The position numbers and the translations under genes are program-made. Under the pieces are notes generated by a model, which saw only the letters and a list, made by a program, of their open reading frames with translations, was not told the origin of the DNA and ran no database searches. Positions 32,644 to 41,122 of a stretch of 43,350 bases of DNA are shown one piece after another. Origin of the DNA: Candidatus Methanoperedentaceae archaeon (lineage in GTDB: Archaea > Halobacteriota > Methanosarcinia > Methanosarcinales > Methanoperedenaceae); contig PQAS01000040.1 of NCBI GenBank assembly GCA_003104905.1, positions 1 to 43,350 of the forward strand, written 5' to 3'. How positions within the stretch are numbered: position 1 is the first letter of the stretch; each line of letters starts with the position of its first letter.

Positions 32644-33509
32644 GTTTCAGTTCAAAATTACGCTCCGGAAAATTCTTGATCACAGCAGAGATCAGCCCTC
32701 CGAAAGGTACCGATACATCGCCATTGTTAAGGGACTCTGCCCTATTGGAAGATATTGCAGATGCCGTAAATGTAACTGATAACCAGAGGGCTGTAATGAG
32801 AATGAGTCCTCTTGCCGCATGCAGTATTTTGCAGGGAAAAGGTCTTGAAACAATTATGCACATCACCTGCAGGGACAGGAACAGGCTTGCTCTTGAGTCT
32901 GACCTTATCGGGGCATACTCACTGGGTATCAGGAATGTGCTTGTAATGACAGGAGACCACACTTCCAAGGGCGACCATGAAGGAGCAAAACCGGTTTATG
33001 ATCTTGATTCCGTGCAGCTTATCGGAATGATCCGAAAACTGGATCAGGGATTTGACCTTTGTGGAAATGAATTAAATGGAAGGACAGATTTTTGTGTCGG
33101 GGCCGTGACTAACACCATATTGAATGATGTGGGGCTTATTAAGTTCAGGAAGAAAATAAAGATGGGAGCCGTTTTCTTTCAGACGCAGGCAGTATTTGAT
33201 GTAAGAGGTTTTGCAGAATTTATGGAAAAAACGAGTGAAATGAGATCAAGAAAAGTAAAGATAATTGCCGGGATAATACCTTTGAGATCAGAAAGCAGCG
33301 CGCATTTTCTCAACAGGGTTCCCGGTATAAGAGTTCCTGATGATATGATAAAACAGATGAAAGATGCGAAGGATCCGAAATTGGAAGGCATGAAAATTGC
33401 CGCCGGATTAATAAGGGAATTACGTACAATGTGCGATGGCGTCCATATCATGCCAATCGGAAATCATGAAAATACCAGAGCATTGCTGGAAATGGCAGGC
33501 CTTTTATGA
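32640..33509 (+). CDS. metF: 5,10-methylene-tetrahydrofolate (tetrahydropterin) reductase, MetF family
   Basis: The 289-residue TIM barrel shows ITAEISPPKGTD near the N-terminus, NVTDNQRAVMRMSPLA, HITCRDRNRLALESDLIGAY, VMTGDHTSKGDHEG, VGAVTNT and FFQTQAVFDV, all MetF landmarks for FAD and pterin binding. It reduces methylene-tetrahydrofolate (or -methanopterin) to the methyl form. The start TTG overlaps metV. In archaea with F420 this step is usually done by Mer, so MetFV may be an extra or alternative enzyme. Confidence 0.93.
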   Translation: MSFSSKLRSGKFLITAEISPPKGTDTSPLLRDSALLEDIADAVNVTDNQRAVMRMSPLAACSILQGKGLETIMHITCRDRNRLALESDLIGAYSLGIRNVLVMTGDHTSKGDHEGAKPVYDLDSVQLIGMIRKLDQGFDLCGNELNGRTDFCVGAVTNTILNDVGLIKFRKKIKMGAVFFQTQAVFDVRGFAEFMEKTSEMRSRKVKIIAGIIPLRSESSAHFLNRVPGIRVPDDMIKQMKDAKDPKLEGMKIAAGLIRELRTMCDGVHIMPIGNHENTRALLEMAGLL

Positions 33510-34765
33510 AAACACAGCTCGATCATGCAAGAGAGGGGACTGTTACAAAACAGATGCAAGCTGTTGCAAAGGCTGAAAATTTCGATCTCGATACCCTGCT
33601 TTCACGGATCTCGAATGGAAGCATTGTAATAATGAACCGGAAGGATGTATCTGTTGGGATAGGAAAAGATCTTTCAACAAAAATCAACGTCAATCTGGGA
33701 ACATCCTCCTTAAAGATCGAACCTGATGAAGAGGTAAAAAAAGCCCGTATTGCCCAGATGTATGGCGCAGACACGATAACTGACCTTTCCATGGGCGGGA
33801 ACATTTCCGAAATCCGTAAGAGGATCATGGAAAATACGACACTTCCCCTGACCACTGTCCCGATTTATCAATCGGCTGCTCAAAAAGGCCTTGGAAACAT
33901 AGATTATGATGATATTGTCAGCAACCTGAAACAGCAGGCGAAAGAGGGTACGAGTTCTTTTGTGCTTCATTGCATCGACAAAAAGACACTTGATATCCTG
34001 AAGAAGCAGGAACGCATAATGGGTGTTGTGTCAAAAGGCGGATCAATAACAAGTAGCTATATGATGCTTAATAATTGTGAAAATCCTTTCATTTCGAATT
34101 TCGAGGAGATCTTAAGCATCCTCAAAAAATATGATATCGTGCTCTCACTTGGCAATACCATGAGAAGCGGATGTATTCATGATGAACGGGATAAAGCGCA
34201 GATAGCAGAGATAAAACAGAATGCCAGACTTGCAAAAATAGCAAATGAGGCCGGGGTCCAGGCGATCATTGAGGGAATGGGAGGACATATCCGGGCCGAC
34301 CGAATAGCCGGGTATGTAAGGTTCCATAAAAAACAATCGGAACATCCTCTTTTTGTCGCCGGGCCGCTTCCTACTGATGTTGCGGTCGGGTATGACCATA
34401 TTGCAGGAAGTGTGGGCGCAAGCATAGCAAGCGGGGCAGGAGCCGATTACCTGTGTTATATCACCCCGGCCGAGCACCTTGGCCTTCCGGCCCCTGAACA
34501 GGTAAGGGATGGGCTTATTGCTTTTAAAATAGCGGCGCATATTGGCGACTCTATCAAATACGGGCCGGATGAAAGAGACAGGAACCTTGCAAAAAAAAGG
34601 GCGATGCTTGACTGGGAAGGACAAATGAAATATGCTATTGACAGCACAAGAGCAAGGGAATTATCGCCAAAGGAAGGACCCTGTACCATGTGCGGGGATT
34701 TTTGCGCAATAAAGATCATGAAAGAGTATTACCCAAACAAGAAAAACAAGACAAAAGGAAATTAA
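33506..34765 (+). CDS. thiC: ThiC-family radical SAM enzyme (phosphomethylpyrimidine synthase or related)
   Basis: The 419-residue protein has the ThiC landmarks: GSIVIMNRKD, NVNLGTS, MYGADTITDLSMGGNI, FVLHCID, GVVSKGGSI, GNTMRSGCIHDERDKAQIAE, GPLPTDVAVGYDHI and YITPAEHLGLPAPEQVRDG. The C-terminal cluster site reads GPCTMCGDFC, spaced C-x2-C-x3-C, whereas classic ThiC has C-x2-C-x4-C. ThiC makes HMP-phosphate from AIR for thiamine; the close relative BzaF makes 5-hydroxybenzimidazole for corrinoids, and the same length allows either. Overlaps metF by four bases. Confidence 0.87.
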   Translation: MKTQLDHAREGTVTKQMQAVAKAENFDLDTLLSRISNGSIVIMNRKDVSVGIGKDLSTKINVNLGTSSLKIEPDEEVKKARIAQMYGADTITDLSMGGNISEIRKRIMENTTLPLTTVPIYQSAAQKGLGNIDYDDIVSNLKQQAKEGTSSFVLHCIDKKTLDILKKQERIMGVVSKGGSITSSYMMLNNCENPFISNFEEILSILKKYDIVLSLGNTMRSGCIHDERDKAQIAEIKQNARLAKIANEAGVQAIIEGMGGHIRADRIAGYVRFHKKQSEHPLFVAGPLPTDVAVGYDHIAGSVGASIASGAGADYLCYITPAEHLGLPAPEQVRDGLIAFKIAAHIGDSIKYGPDERDRNLAKKRAMLDWEGQMKYAIDSTRARELSPKEGPCTMCGDFCAIKIMKEYYPNKKNKTKGN

Positions 34766-34769
34766 GAAA

Positions 34770-35534
34770 ATGCAGTTGATAGGGATAAAGACACCTCTTA
34801 TAGTTCCTGGTGATGATATGGGAGTTGTGCTGTGCACAGCGATGAAAAAAGCAGGCATAAAACCGAAGGAAAATGATATTATCGTTCTTGCGGAATCAGC
34901 AGTGGCAACTGCACAGGGCCGCATCGTAAAGTTAGAGGATGTCAGACCATCGAATAAAGCTATTGAACTCTCAAAGACATATCAAAACGATCCCAGGAAA
35001 ATGGAGCTTATTTTAAGGGAATCTGAAGAAATACTTGGGGGAATACCGGGAGTTGTCGTGACCATTACAAACGGTGTGCTCTCGCCAAGTGCGGGTATTG
35101 ATAATTCCAATGCCCCGGAAGGTTATGTGGTGCTGCTTCCCGCTGACCCGAAGGAGAGTGCAATTGAAATACGCAACAAGCTGATGAAAGAATACGATTG
35201 CAGTATTGCTGTTATTGTCGGCGACAGCAGGACACAGCCGCTGCGCCTTGGATGTGTGGGGATAGCCCTTGGCTGCGCCGGTATTGAGCCTGTGGAGGAT
35301 ATAAGGGGACGCAAAGACCTCTTCGGAAAAACCCTTGTAATTACCAGGCGCGCCACTGCAGACAATCTTGTTTCTGCGTCGCAGATAATCATGGGTGAAG
35401 CTGATGAAAGCACCCCTGCGGTTCTTATCAGGGATGCTCCCGCTGTATTCATAGAGGGAAACGTGGATATCCCGCAAATTCCCAGGGAAGAATGTCTTTA
35501 TTTTGCGTGTTTTGATATTAAAGATCAACAATGA
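34770..35534 (+). CDS. cofE: Coenzyme F420-0:L-glutamate ligase
   Basis: The 254-residue protein fits CofE (EC 6.3.2.31/34), which adds gamma-glutamates to F420-0. Motifs: IKTPLIVPGDDM, DIIVLAESAVATAQGRI, TNGVLSPSAGIDNSNAPEGY, VIVGDSRTQPLRLG and ITRRATADNLVSASQIIMGE. F420 serves the methane-cycling redox steps. It starts four bases after thiC and ends the operon; an inverted-repeat element follows. Confidence 0.95.
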   Translation: MQLIGIKTPLIVPGDDMGVVLCTAMKKAGIKPKENDIIVLAESAVATAQGRIVKLEDVRPSNKAIELSKTYQNDPRKMELILRESEEILGGIPGVVVTITNGVLSPSAGIDNSNAPEGYVVLLPADPKESAIEIRNKLMKEYDCSIAVIVGDSRTQPLRLGCVGIALGCAGIEPVEDIRGRKDLFGKTLVITRRATADNLVSASQIIMGEADESTPAVLIRDAPAVFIEGNVDIPQIPREECLYFACFDIKDQQ

Positions 35535-35593
35535 ACTGGTACGAATTGATATGAACTCCGCACAAATTAATTTATGGCATTTCTTAATTTTAG

Positions 35594-35640
35594 ACAGGAT
35601 TTACAGGATGAACAGGATTGGATTGAAAAGTTATCCTGTC
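35594..35640. repeat. Intergenic element: three 9-bp units plus an inverted copy
   Basis: ACAGGAT occurs three times with a 9-base period (35594, 35603 and 35612), and ATCCTGT follows at 35633-35639. GACAGGAT at 35593-35600 and ATCCTGTC at 35633-35640 are exact inverse complements. The design is the same as the element at 28256-28316. It lies between cofE and a convergent gene. Confidence 0.65.
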
Positions 35641-35665
35641 GAATTGTGCTTCTGCTTGTAATTTT

Positions 35666-36187
35666 TCATCTTAGAAATACCCTGTTTCCCATCCCATCCC
35701 TCTGACGAATTATCAATCCCTTTCGTTCAGCCTTATCAAGAAGCCTGCTTACCTTTGGCTCTGAAAAACCTGTCTTTATGATTAGTTCCCTCTGTAATAT
35801 CCCATCGTTATCTAATACATTCTGGAATAATACTTTCTCATCGCCTTCAAGAAAAGTTGCTGCTAATGTACTTTTAGTTTCCGGGATCACGGCGATGTCT
35901 CTTTTAGATTCAGTTATTTCTCCATCTTTTAATTCAGGCATTTCCTTTGAGTTCAAGATTATATAAAGGAAAGACATACCGCCAAGCCAGGCGGTTATTA
36001 TGAAAAATAAAACTTCATTTATCGAAAAAAAAGAAGCGCTCTCTATCGGCACGGCTTTACCGTCCGCTAAAATAAGCTGGACCGGACCTGTGGCCATCAG
36101 CCTGTCAATTATTAAAAGTACAGAAATAATTAATATAATAGCCGATATTAAAATACTATTCTTGCCGATATTTAATTTTGGTGTCAT
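35666..36187 (-). CDS. Membrane-anchored winged-helix transcription regulator
   Basis: A 173-residue protein with two membrane helices (SILISAIILIISVLLII near residue 11, and FFIITAWLGGMSFLYIIL near 50) and a C-terminal winged helix in the last ~65 residues: NDGILQRELIIKTGFSEPKV and SRLLDKAERKGLIIRQRDG. This architecture is common in Methanosarcinales. Targets are unknown. ATG 36187 is preferred; GTG 36226 would add 13 residues. It is convergent with cofE and divergent from the CrtI-like gene, which it may regulate. Confidence 0.78.
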   Translation of the reverse strand: MTPKLNIGKNSILISAIILIISVLLIIDRLMATGPVQLILADGKAVPIESASFFSINEVLFFIITAWLGGMSFLYIILNSKEMPELKDGEITESKRDIAVIPETKSTLAATFLEGDEKVLFQNVLDNDGILQRELIIKTGFSEPKVSRLLDKAERKGLIIRQRDGMGNRVFLR

Positions 36188-36395
36188 TGCAGGAATATCA
36201 TGGATTGCTTGGCGAAATATTCTCACTATTAAATAAGTATGCTATTGTATTGTTTGATTCAATATATTAATTTATCCAGAATAAGGCGCGGAAGAAACAT
36301 CAATAACAAAGATGAAAATTTATTTCCATAAGAATCAAGATTTGATGAAGGAAACCTTATAAAGATTAGCAGCTTTTTCATAAATGGTGAGAATA

Positions 36396-37931
36396 ATGAC
36401 CGGGAAAGAGATTTTTGACGATGACGGGGAAAGCGCCGACGTCATTGTTATCGGGGCAGGGATCGGAGGTCTGTCAGCCGCAGCCTATCTGGCAAAAGCG
36501 GGAAGTAAAGTTATCGTGCTGGAACAGGACAACCACCTGGGAGGTAACGCTGCTGTCTTCAGGCGCAGCGGTTTTACCTTCCCGGCAGGTCCGATGTCAT
36601 TCACTGCGCCAGAGTACATATCAGCCTCCCTTCGCGATCTGGGCGTGAGGGGATCACTGGTTTTTATCCGGGATCACTTCCAGGTCCGTCGGGGCAAATT
36701 GGACCAGGTGATCTCGTTGCCCCTGCCCCGGCTTGCGCAGGAATTATCCAACAATTTCCCCGGGGAAAAGCAGGGGATCCATGCGGTCATTGGCGTTCTG
36801 GAAGAGGTGATAGCAGCATTTGACCGGATGCATCCTGAAGAGTTGATGGAAGAATCAGGCACGACCAACGAGGTAATAGAATGCTGGGGGAATGTCACTG
36901 CCAGGGAACTTGTTAACCGACACCTGAAAGATCCGTTCCTCAGGGATCTCCTGGGCAGCCAGGGAACAAGCGAACCTGAAATGTCAGTAGTACTTCTGGC
37001 CCGGATGTGGAGCTTCATGTCAAAAGAAGGGATCTGGTATACCGGGGGCGGGATAAATAAAGTTCCTGAACTTCTTGCCGGGCGGGTGCGCGCATTCGGG
37101 GGAGATATCCGCCCGGGAGAAAGAGTAGAGCACATACTGGTGCAGGAAGGCAGGGCTGTCGGGGTAGAACTTACAGGAGGCGCAAGGATAAGATCTCCTC
37201 TTGTTATTTCCAATGCCGATTATAAAGAAACGTTCCTCAAACTACTCCCTGAAGTCCCTGCCAGTGAAAAAGAGGCCGTGCTCCGGATGCCATTGACACC
37301 TTCGGCCTTTTCAGTCTTCATGGGCGTGAAAAAAGGATCTGTGGACCTTTCTGCTTTTCAGGGAGATCACCTTCTGGTGAAACTGGAAGAAGGAGAAACT
37401 GTTCCCTGGGAAGATAAAAAGCCAAGTCCTGAGGATTTCATGCAGGATGAGATATGGATTTCCTGGTGGTCAAGGCACGACCCGGACCTTGCCCCGCCGG
37501 GATGTGAAGCGCTCGTGCTCAAGGTGACAGCGCCATTTGATGTGTTTGCTCCTTTTGACGGGCGAAGCCAGTGTTATTACTCCATGAAAGAGGAGATGGC
37601 AGACGCCCTTGTAGGGGCAGCTTCGAAGATTTTACCAGGACTTTCCCGGCCTGCGATTATAAGGGAGGTTGCGACTCCCCTTACTTATAAAGATTGGGGG
37701 CATCGCAGCGCCGGGTCGGTGGCAGGCTGGTCATGGCGGTCTGGCGACCAACCGGAAACATGGACACGAAGTCTCACAGTCACCAGTATAGAGGGATTGC
37801 TCATGGTAGGAGTTCAGTCTTTTACACGTCTCTTCTACGGCGGAATGGGAACCGCGATGTACAGCGGAAAATATGCAGCTGATATCGCGCTTGGAAAGCA
37901 ATATAAGATATCCCGGACCAAATTTAAGTAA
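36396..37931 (+). CDS. FAD-dependent oxidoreductase, phytoene desaturase (CrtI)-like
   Basis: The ~511-residue protein begins with a Rossmann motif VIVIGAGIGGLSAAAYLAKAG and VLEQDNHLGGNAAVFRRSGF. The ending YGGMGTAMYSGKYAADIALG is the CrtI/CrtISO-family C-terminal FAD motif. The substrate, perhaps a carotenoid, polyprenyl or lipid double bond (for example archaeal lipid saturation), is not fixed. ATG 36396 is chosen because GGTGAG lies four bases upstream; ATG 36384 would overlap that site. A TATA box (CTTATAAAG) lies near 36356. The gene is more GC-rich than its neighbours, which may mean recent transfer. Confidence 0.86.
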   Translation: MTGKEIFDDDGESADVIVIGAGIGGLSAAAYLAKAGSKVIVLEQDNHLGGNAAVFRRSGFTFPAGPMSFTAPEYISASLRDLGVRGSLVFIRDHFQVRRGKLDQVISLPLPRLAQELSNNFPGEKQGIHAVIGVLEEVIAAFDRMHPEELMEESGTTNEVIECWGNVTARELVNRHLKDPFLRDLLGSQGTSEPEMSVVLLARMWSFMSKEGIWYTGGGINKVPELLAGRVRAFGGDIRPGERVEHILVQEGRAVGVELTGGARIRSPLVISNADYKETFLKLLPEVPASEKEAVLRMPLTPSAFSVFMGVKKGSVDLSAFQGDHLLVKLEEGETVPWEDKKPSPEDFMQDEIWISWWSRHDPDLAPPGCEALVLKVTAPFDVFAPFDGRSQCYYSMKEEMADALVGAASKILPGLSRPAIIREVATPLTYKDWGHRSAGSVAGWSWRSGDQPETWTRSLTVTSIEGLLMVGVQSFTRLFYGGMGTAMYSGKYAADIALGKQYKISRTKFK

Positions 37932-37932
37932 A

Positions 37933-37957
37933 GCCAACTGTGGTTGGTTTTCTTTGG
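37933..37957 (+). terminator. Hairpin terminator after the CrtI-like gene
   Basis: AGCCAAC pairs with GTTGGTT (one G-U pair) around TGTG, starting a few bases after the stop, followed by TTCTTT. Weak but well placed. Confidence 0.5.
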
Positions 37958-38039
37958 AGTTATGGTTAATCCGATATTTTACATCATGATGATTACTATT
38001 ATGAGTTAGCTTTATTATGCCCGAAAATAAAGTAATAGT

Positions 38040-38510
38040 GTGAACACAGGATCAACGGGTACGAAAGACACGGGAATTGAATTTAATGCAGAAGGGCCGG
38101 GATACCTAAAGAGTTCTTTACAAAAAGGTGGCATTACGTCTCAAGGTTTTTCCGGAACCTCTGCATCAATTCTACTTACTTTCACAAATCCTGGCTTTCC
38201 AGCTGACATGGTTCCCATCGATCCGGCAGCTCAAATATACGGAAAGGATACCGGCCGGATCCAAACAGGAAAAAATAATAGAACAAGTTTATTCGGAAAA
38301 CTTAAATTTGTCAGGATTATTGGCCTTATGGCCTTGATCAGCTATATGATAGTAATCCTGTTTACATGGATATTTGCCAACCTGCAGGGATATATGTATT
38401 TTTCCGCAGGAGAACCTGTATTGTCTATAAAGTATCCAGAGTGGATACTGGGATTCATCGGAATTTTTGTTGCATTTGATTACCTGCAAAGGGAATTGAA
38501 TTCAAATTGA
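38040..38510 (+). CDS. Hypothetical membrane protein with two helices
   Basis: The 156-residue protein has a Gly/Ser-rich soluble N-terminal ~85 residues without motif, then two membrane helices (IIGLMALISYMIVILFTWIF and YPEWILGFIGIFVAFDYLQ) separated by ~25 residues. No family recognised. The start is GTG at 38040; a later start cannot be excluded because the N-terminal part is low in known features. It stands alone between the CrtI-like gene and the arginine decarboxylase. Confidence 0.55.
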   Translation: MNTGSTGTKDTGIEFNAEGPGYLKSSLQKGGITSQGFSGTSASILLTFTNPGFPADMVPIDPAAQIYGKDTGRIQTGKNNRTSLFGKLKFVRIIGLMALISYMIVILFTWIFANLQGYMYFSAGEPVLSIKYPEWILGFIGIFVAFDYLQRELNSN

Positions 38511-38612
38511 TATATTATTAATTAATGTTGCAGGATTTTCGATGGAAAACTTTAACCCTGATAAGGTATTCTTGCGGTGGATTTATCATTACAGAGGACG
38601 TGAATTCTATAA

Positions 38613-40499
38613 ATGTGGAAAATTGAGGATGCTGTCGAACTTTATGGAATAGAGCGCTGGGGAAGCGGTTATTTTTCATTTAACAGGAATGGGAATTTAA
38701 TCATAAGGCCAACGAAAAATGATACACAGGTCATTGACCTTAAAAATGTGGTCGATAATCTCGTGTCCAAAAAAATTAATTTTCCTATCCTGTTCAGGTT
38801 CCCCCAGATTCTTGAGTCCCAGATAAAGACCTTAAATGGCGCTTTTTCACATTCAATTTCAGAATTCAAATATAATGGTTCATATCAGGGGATTTTTCCC
38901 ATGAAAGTGAACCAGAGAAAAGAAGTTATAGAAGAAATTGTCAAATCAGGGAAAAAATACAATATGGGCCTGGAAGTGGGGACGAAAGCTGAACTTTTGG
39001 CTGCAATGTCATTCGATCTAAGCAACGATGCCCTGCTGATATGCAATGGATTCAAAGACGATGAATACCTCCATCTTGCACTGAATGCGATCAAACTGAA
39101 TAATAAAGTTGTAATAGTAATTGATGAGTTCACGGAAACAAAACGACTGCTTGAGATAGCTAAACAGTTATCTGTGAAACCCATAATCGGCATAAGAGCA
39201 AAACTCTACTCAAAGGGCAGCGGCAAATGGGCGGAATCCGGCGGAGAATCTGCAAAATTTGGCCTTTCTACTACGGAGATACTCGAATGCATAAAGATCA
39301 TACGCGAATATAATATGCTTGACCAGCTCCAGATGCTTCATTTCCACATCGGCTCCCAGATTACTGAGATAAGGAGAATCCAGAAAGCGGTCAAAGAGGC
39401 AGCAAGAGTTTATGCTAAAATAAAAGTAAAGCATATCAACATCAAATATTTCAATATCGGTGGAGGCCTTGGAATTGATTATGACGGCAGCAAGACTTCA
39501 TCCGATGCCAGTGCCAATTACACCATTCAGGAATATGCAAATAATGTAGTATATTCACTCAAAGAAGTATGTGATGAAGAAAATGTCTCTCACCCCATAA
39601 TACTATCCGAAAGTGGCAGGGCGATTTCTTCATATCATTCTGTTCTTGTTATTAATATAAAGGGAAATAAGAATGGAGGTTTAAATAAAACTGTTGAACT
39701 TAGTGGAAATGAGCCCCATATCATAACGGAATTATACGATGCACTCAAAGAAATAAATATAAAGAACTATGTTGAGTTTTATCACGATGCACTGCTTCAT
39801 CGCGAAGAACTTCTTTCTCTTTTTAATCTTGGTGAAATCGAATTGGAGGACAAATCAATGGGGGAAATCCTCTTCTGGCAGATATGTGGAAAAGCAGTGG
39901 GTTTTGCAAAGGAAACGCAGAACAAATCCGATGATTTTGATGATCTTAATAAGCTTCTATCCAAGAAATACATCGGGAATTTCTCGGTCTTCCAGTCAGT
40001 TCCCGATTTCTGGGCAATAAAACAATTATTCCCTATCGTTCCTGTGAGCAGGAACAATGAAAAACCCACGGAGTATGGCACTATAGTTGATATCACATGT
40101 GATTCTGATGGTGAGATCGATAAATTCGTGGATTTGAAGGATGTAAAAGAAATTCTTGAACTTCATGAGCTGAATAATGGATCATATTACCTTGCAGTCC
40201 TTCTAATTGGCGCATACCAGGATACCATTGGCGATTATCATAATTTGTTCGGCTCGGCGAACGAAGCGCATATCATTATTGATGAAAGCGGCGGGTGGCA
40301 TATCAAACAAATCGTGAACGGGGATAGAAACTGCGATGTTCTTGGATATGCAAAATATAATAATAGTTATCTTCTGGCGGGATTTGAATCAGAAGTGAAT
40401 CAGGCCGTAATCGAGAGCGGATTATCTAAAGAAGAAGCAGAAGAAATTATGAATAATTATAAGAATGTTATGAAAAGGTACACATATCTGGACATATAA
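38613..40499 (+). CDS. speA: Biosynthetic arginine decarboxylase (SpeA type, PLP-dependent)
   Basis: The 628-residue fold-III decarboxylase matches bacterial SpeA: YGIERWGSGYF near the N-terminus, FPMKVNQRKEVIEE with the PLP lysine near residue 97, ESAKFGLSTTEILE, LHFHIGSQIT and NIGGGLGIDYDGSKTS. It makes agmatine, the first step towards putrescine. Archaea usually use a small pyruvoyl arginine decarboxylase instead, so this is a notable bacterial-type enzyme, probably acquired by transfer. The DUF531 gene follows after five bases. Confidence 0.94.
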   Translation: MWKIEDAVELYGIERWGSGYFSFNRNGNLIIRPTKNDTQVIDLKNVVDNLVSKKINFPILFRFPQILESQIKTLNGAFSHSISEFKYNGSYQGIFPMKVNQRKEVIEEIVKSGKKYNMGLEVGTKAELLAAMSFDLSNDALLICNGFKDDEYLHLALNAIKLNNKVVIVIDEFTETKRLLEIAKQLSVKPIIGIRAKLYSKGSGKWAESGGESAKFGLSTTEILECIKIIREYNMLDQLQMLHFHIGSQITEIRRIQKAVKEAARVYAKIKVKHINIKYFNIGGGLGIDYDGSKTSSDASANYTIQEYANNVVYSLKEVCDEENVSHPIILSESGRAISSYHSVLVINIKGNKNGGLNKTVELSGNEPHIITELYDALKEINIKNYVEFYHDALLHREELLSLFNLGEIELEDKSMGEILFWQICGKAVGFAKETQNKSDDFDDLNKLLSKKYIGNFSVFQSVPDFWAIKQLFPIVPVSRNNEKPTEYGTIVDITCDSDGEIDKFVDLKDVKEILELHELNNGSYYLAVLLIGAYQDTIGDYHNLFGSANEAHIIIDESGGWHIKQIVNGDRNCDVLGYAKYNNSYLLAGFESEVNQAVIESGLSKEEAEEIMNNYKNVMKRYTYLDI

Positions 40500-40504
40500 T
40501 CGAT

Positions 40505-41032
40505 ATGCTAACGCTTGGTATAGTGAATACTTATGACAAGATAAAGATCCATGAAGCCCATTACCGCAGTATTGCAAGGGCAGCGCCTATCGCTTATGCG
40601 TTTGGCTTCAATCTCGCGCTTTTTGACTATCCTTTCAAGATGGACGCCTGCGAACTTGTGAATTTCGTAAAAGACAAAACTACTATTGGCGGATCAGGGA
40701 AATATCTCGCAGAGCTTTTTGGCACGGGGAGGTTCTTCGTATTTGACCTGCCTGAAAAGGGATTCCAGCCGCAGTTCGGTTTTCCCGTTGTAACAACTTC
40801 GCATCCCGATAAGAAAAAGGAGATCCTGCTCCCGGCACTTTCTGAATTTATTGTTAGAAAAAAATCCTTTCTTTTCCTTATAGGGTTGGGCCATAAAGGA
40901 CTATCGCCGGACCTATTTGAAATGGCCCGATATCATCTGGATATAACCTCAAAAGGAGTTTCACTTGAAACATGTACCGCAATAGGCGCTGTTCCTGCGG
41001 TTATTTCAGGGTACGTCAAAGGCAAATCATGA
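40505..41032 (+). CDS. DUF531 family protein
   Basis: The 175-residue archaeal protein begins LTLGIVNTYDKIKIHEAHYR, with ARAAPIAYAFGFNLALFDYP and LFLIGLGHKGLSPDLFEMAR, the typical DUF531 sequence. The family looks like a SPOUT-type fold, suggesting RNA methylation, but the activity is not established. It lies five bases after speA. Confidence 0.85.
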   Translation: MLTLGIVNTYDKIKIHEAHYRSIARAAPIAYAFGFNLALFDYPFKMDACELVNFVKDKTTIGGSGKYLAELFGTGRFFVFDLPEKGFQPQFGFPVVTTSHPDKKKEILLPALSEFIVRKKSFLFLIGLGHKGLSPDLFEMARYHLDITSKGVSLETCTAIGAVPAVISGYVKGKS

Positions 41033-41122
41033 TGCTATGGAAAAAAATGTGGATGAGTCCATCACCAAAATATTTATGAATGCAAACTCCAACTTTAGCA
41101 GGTCATTGAGGTTTAATATAAA

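Noticed and set aside
36674-37213. 179-residue minus-strand frame opposite the CrtI-like gene
   Set aside because: Ser/Arg/Pro-rich shadow of a GC-rich real gene; no motif.
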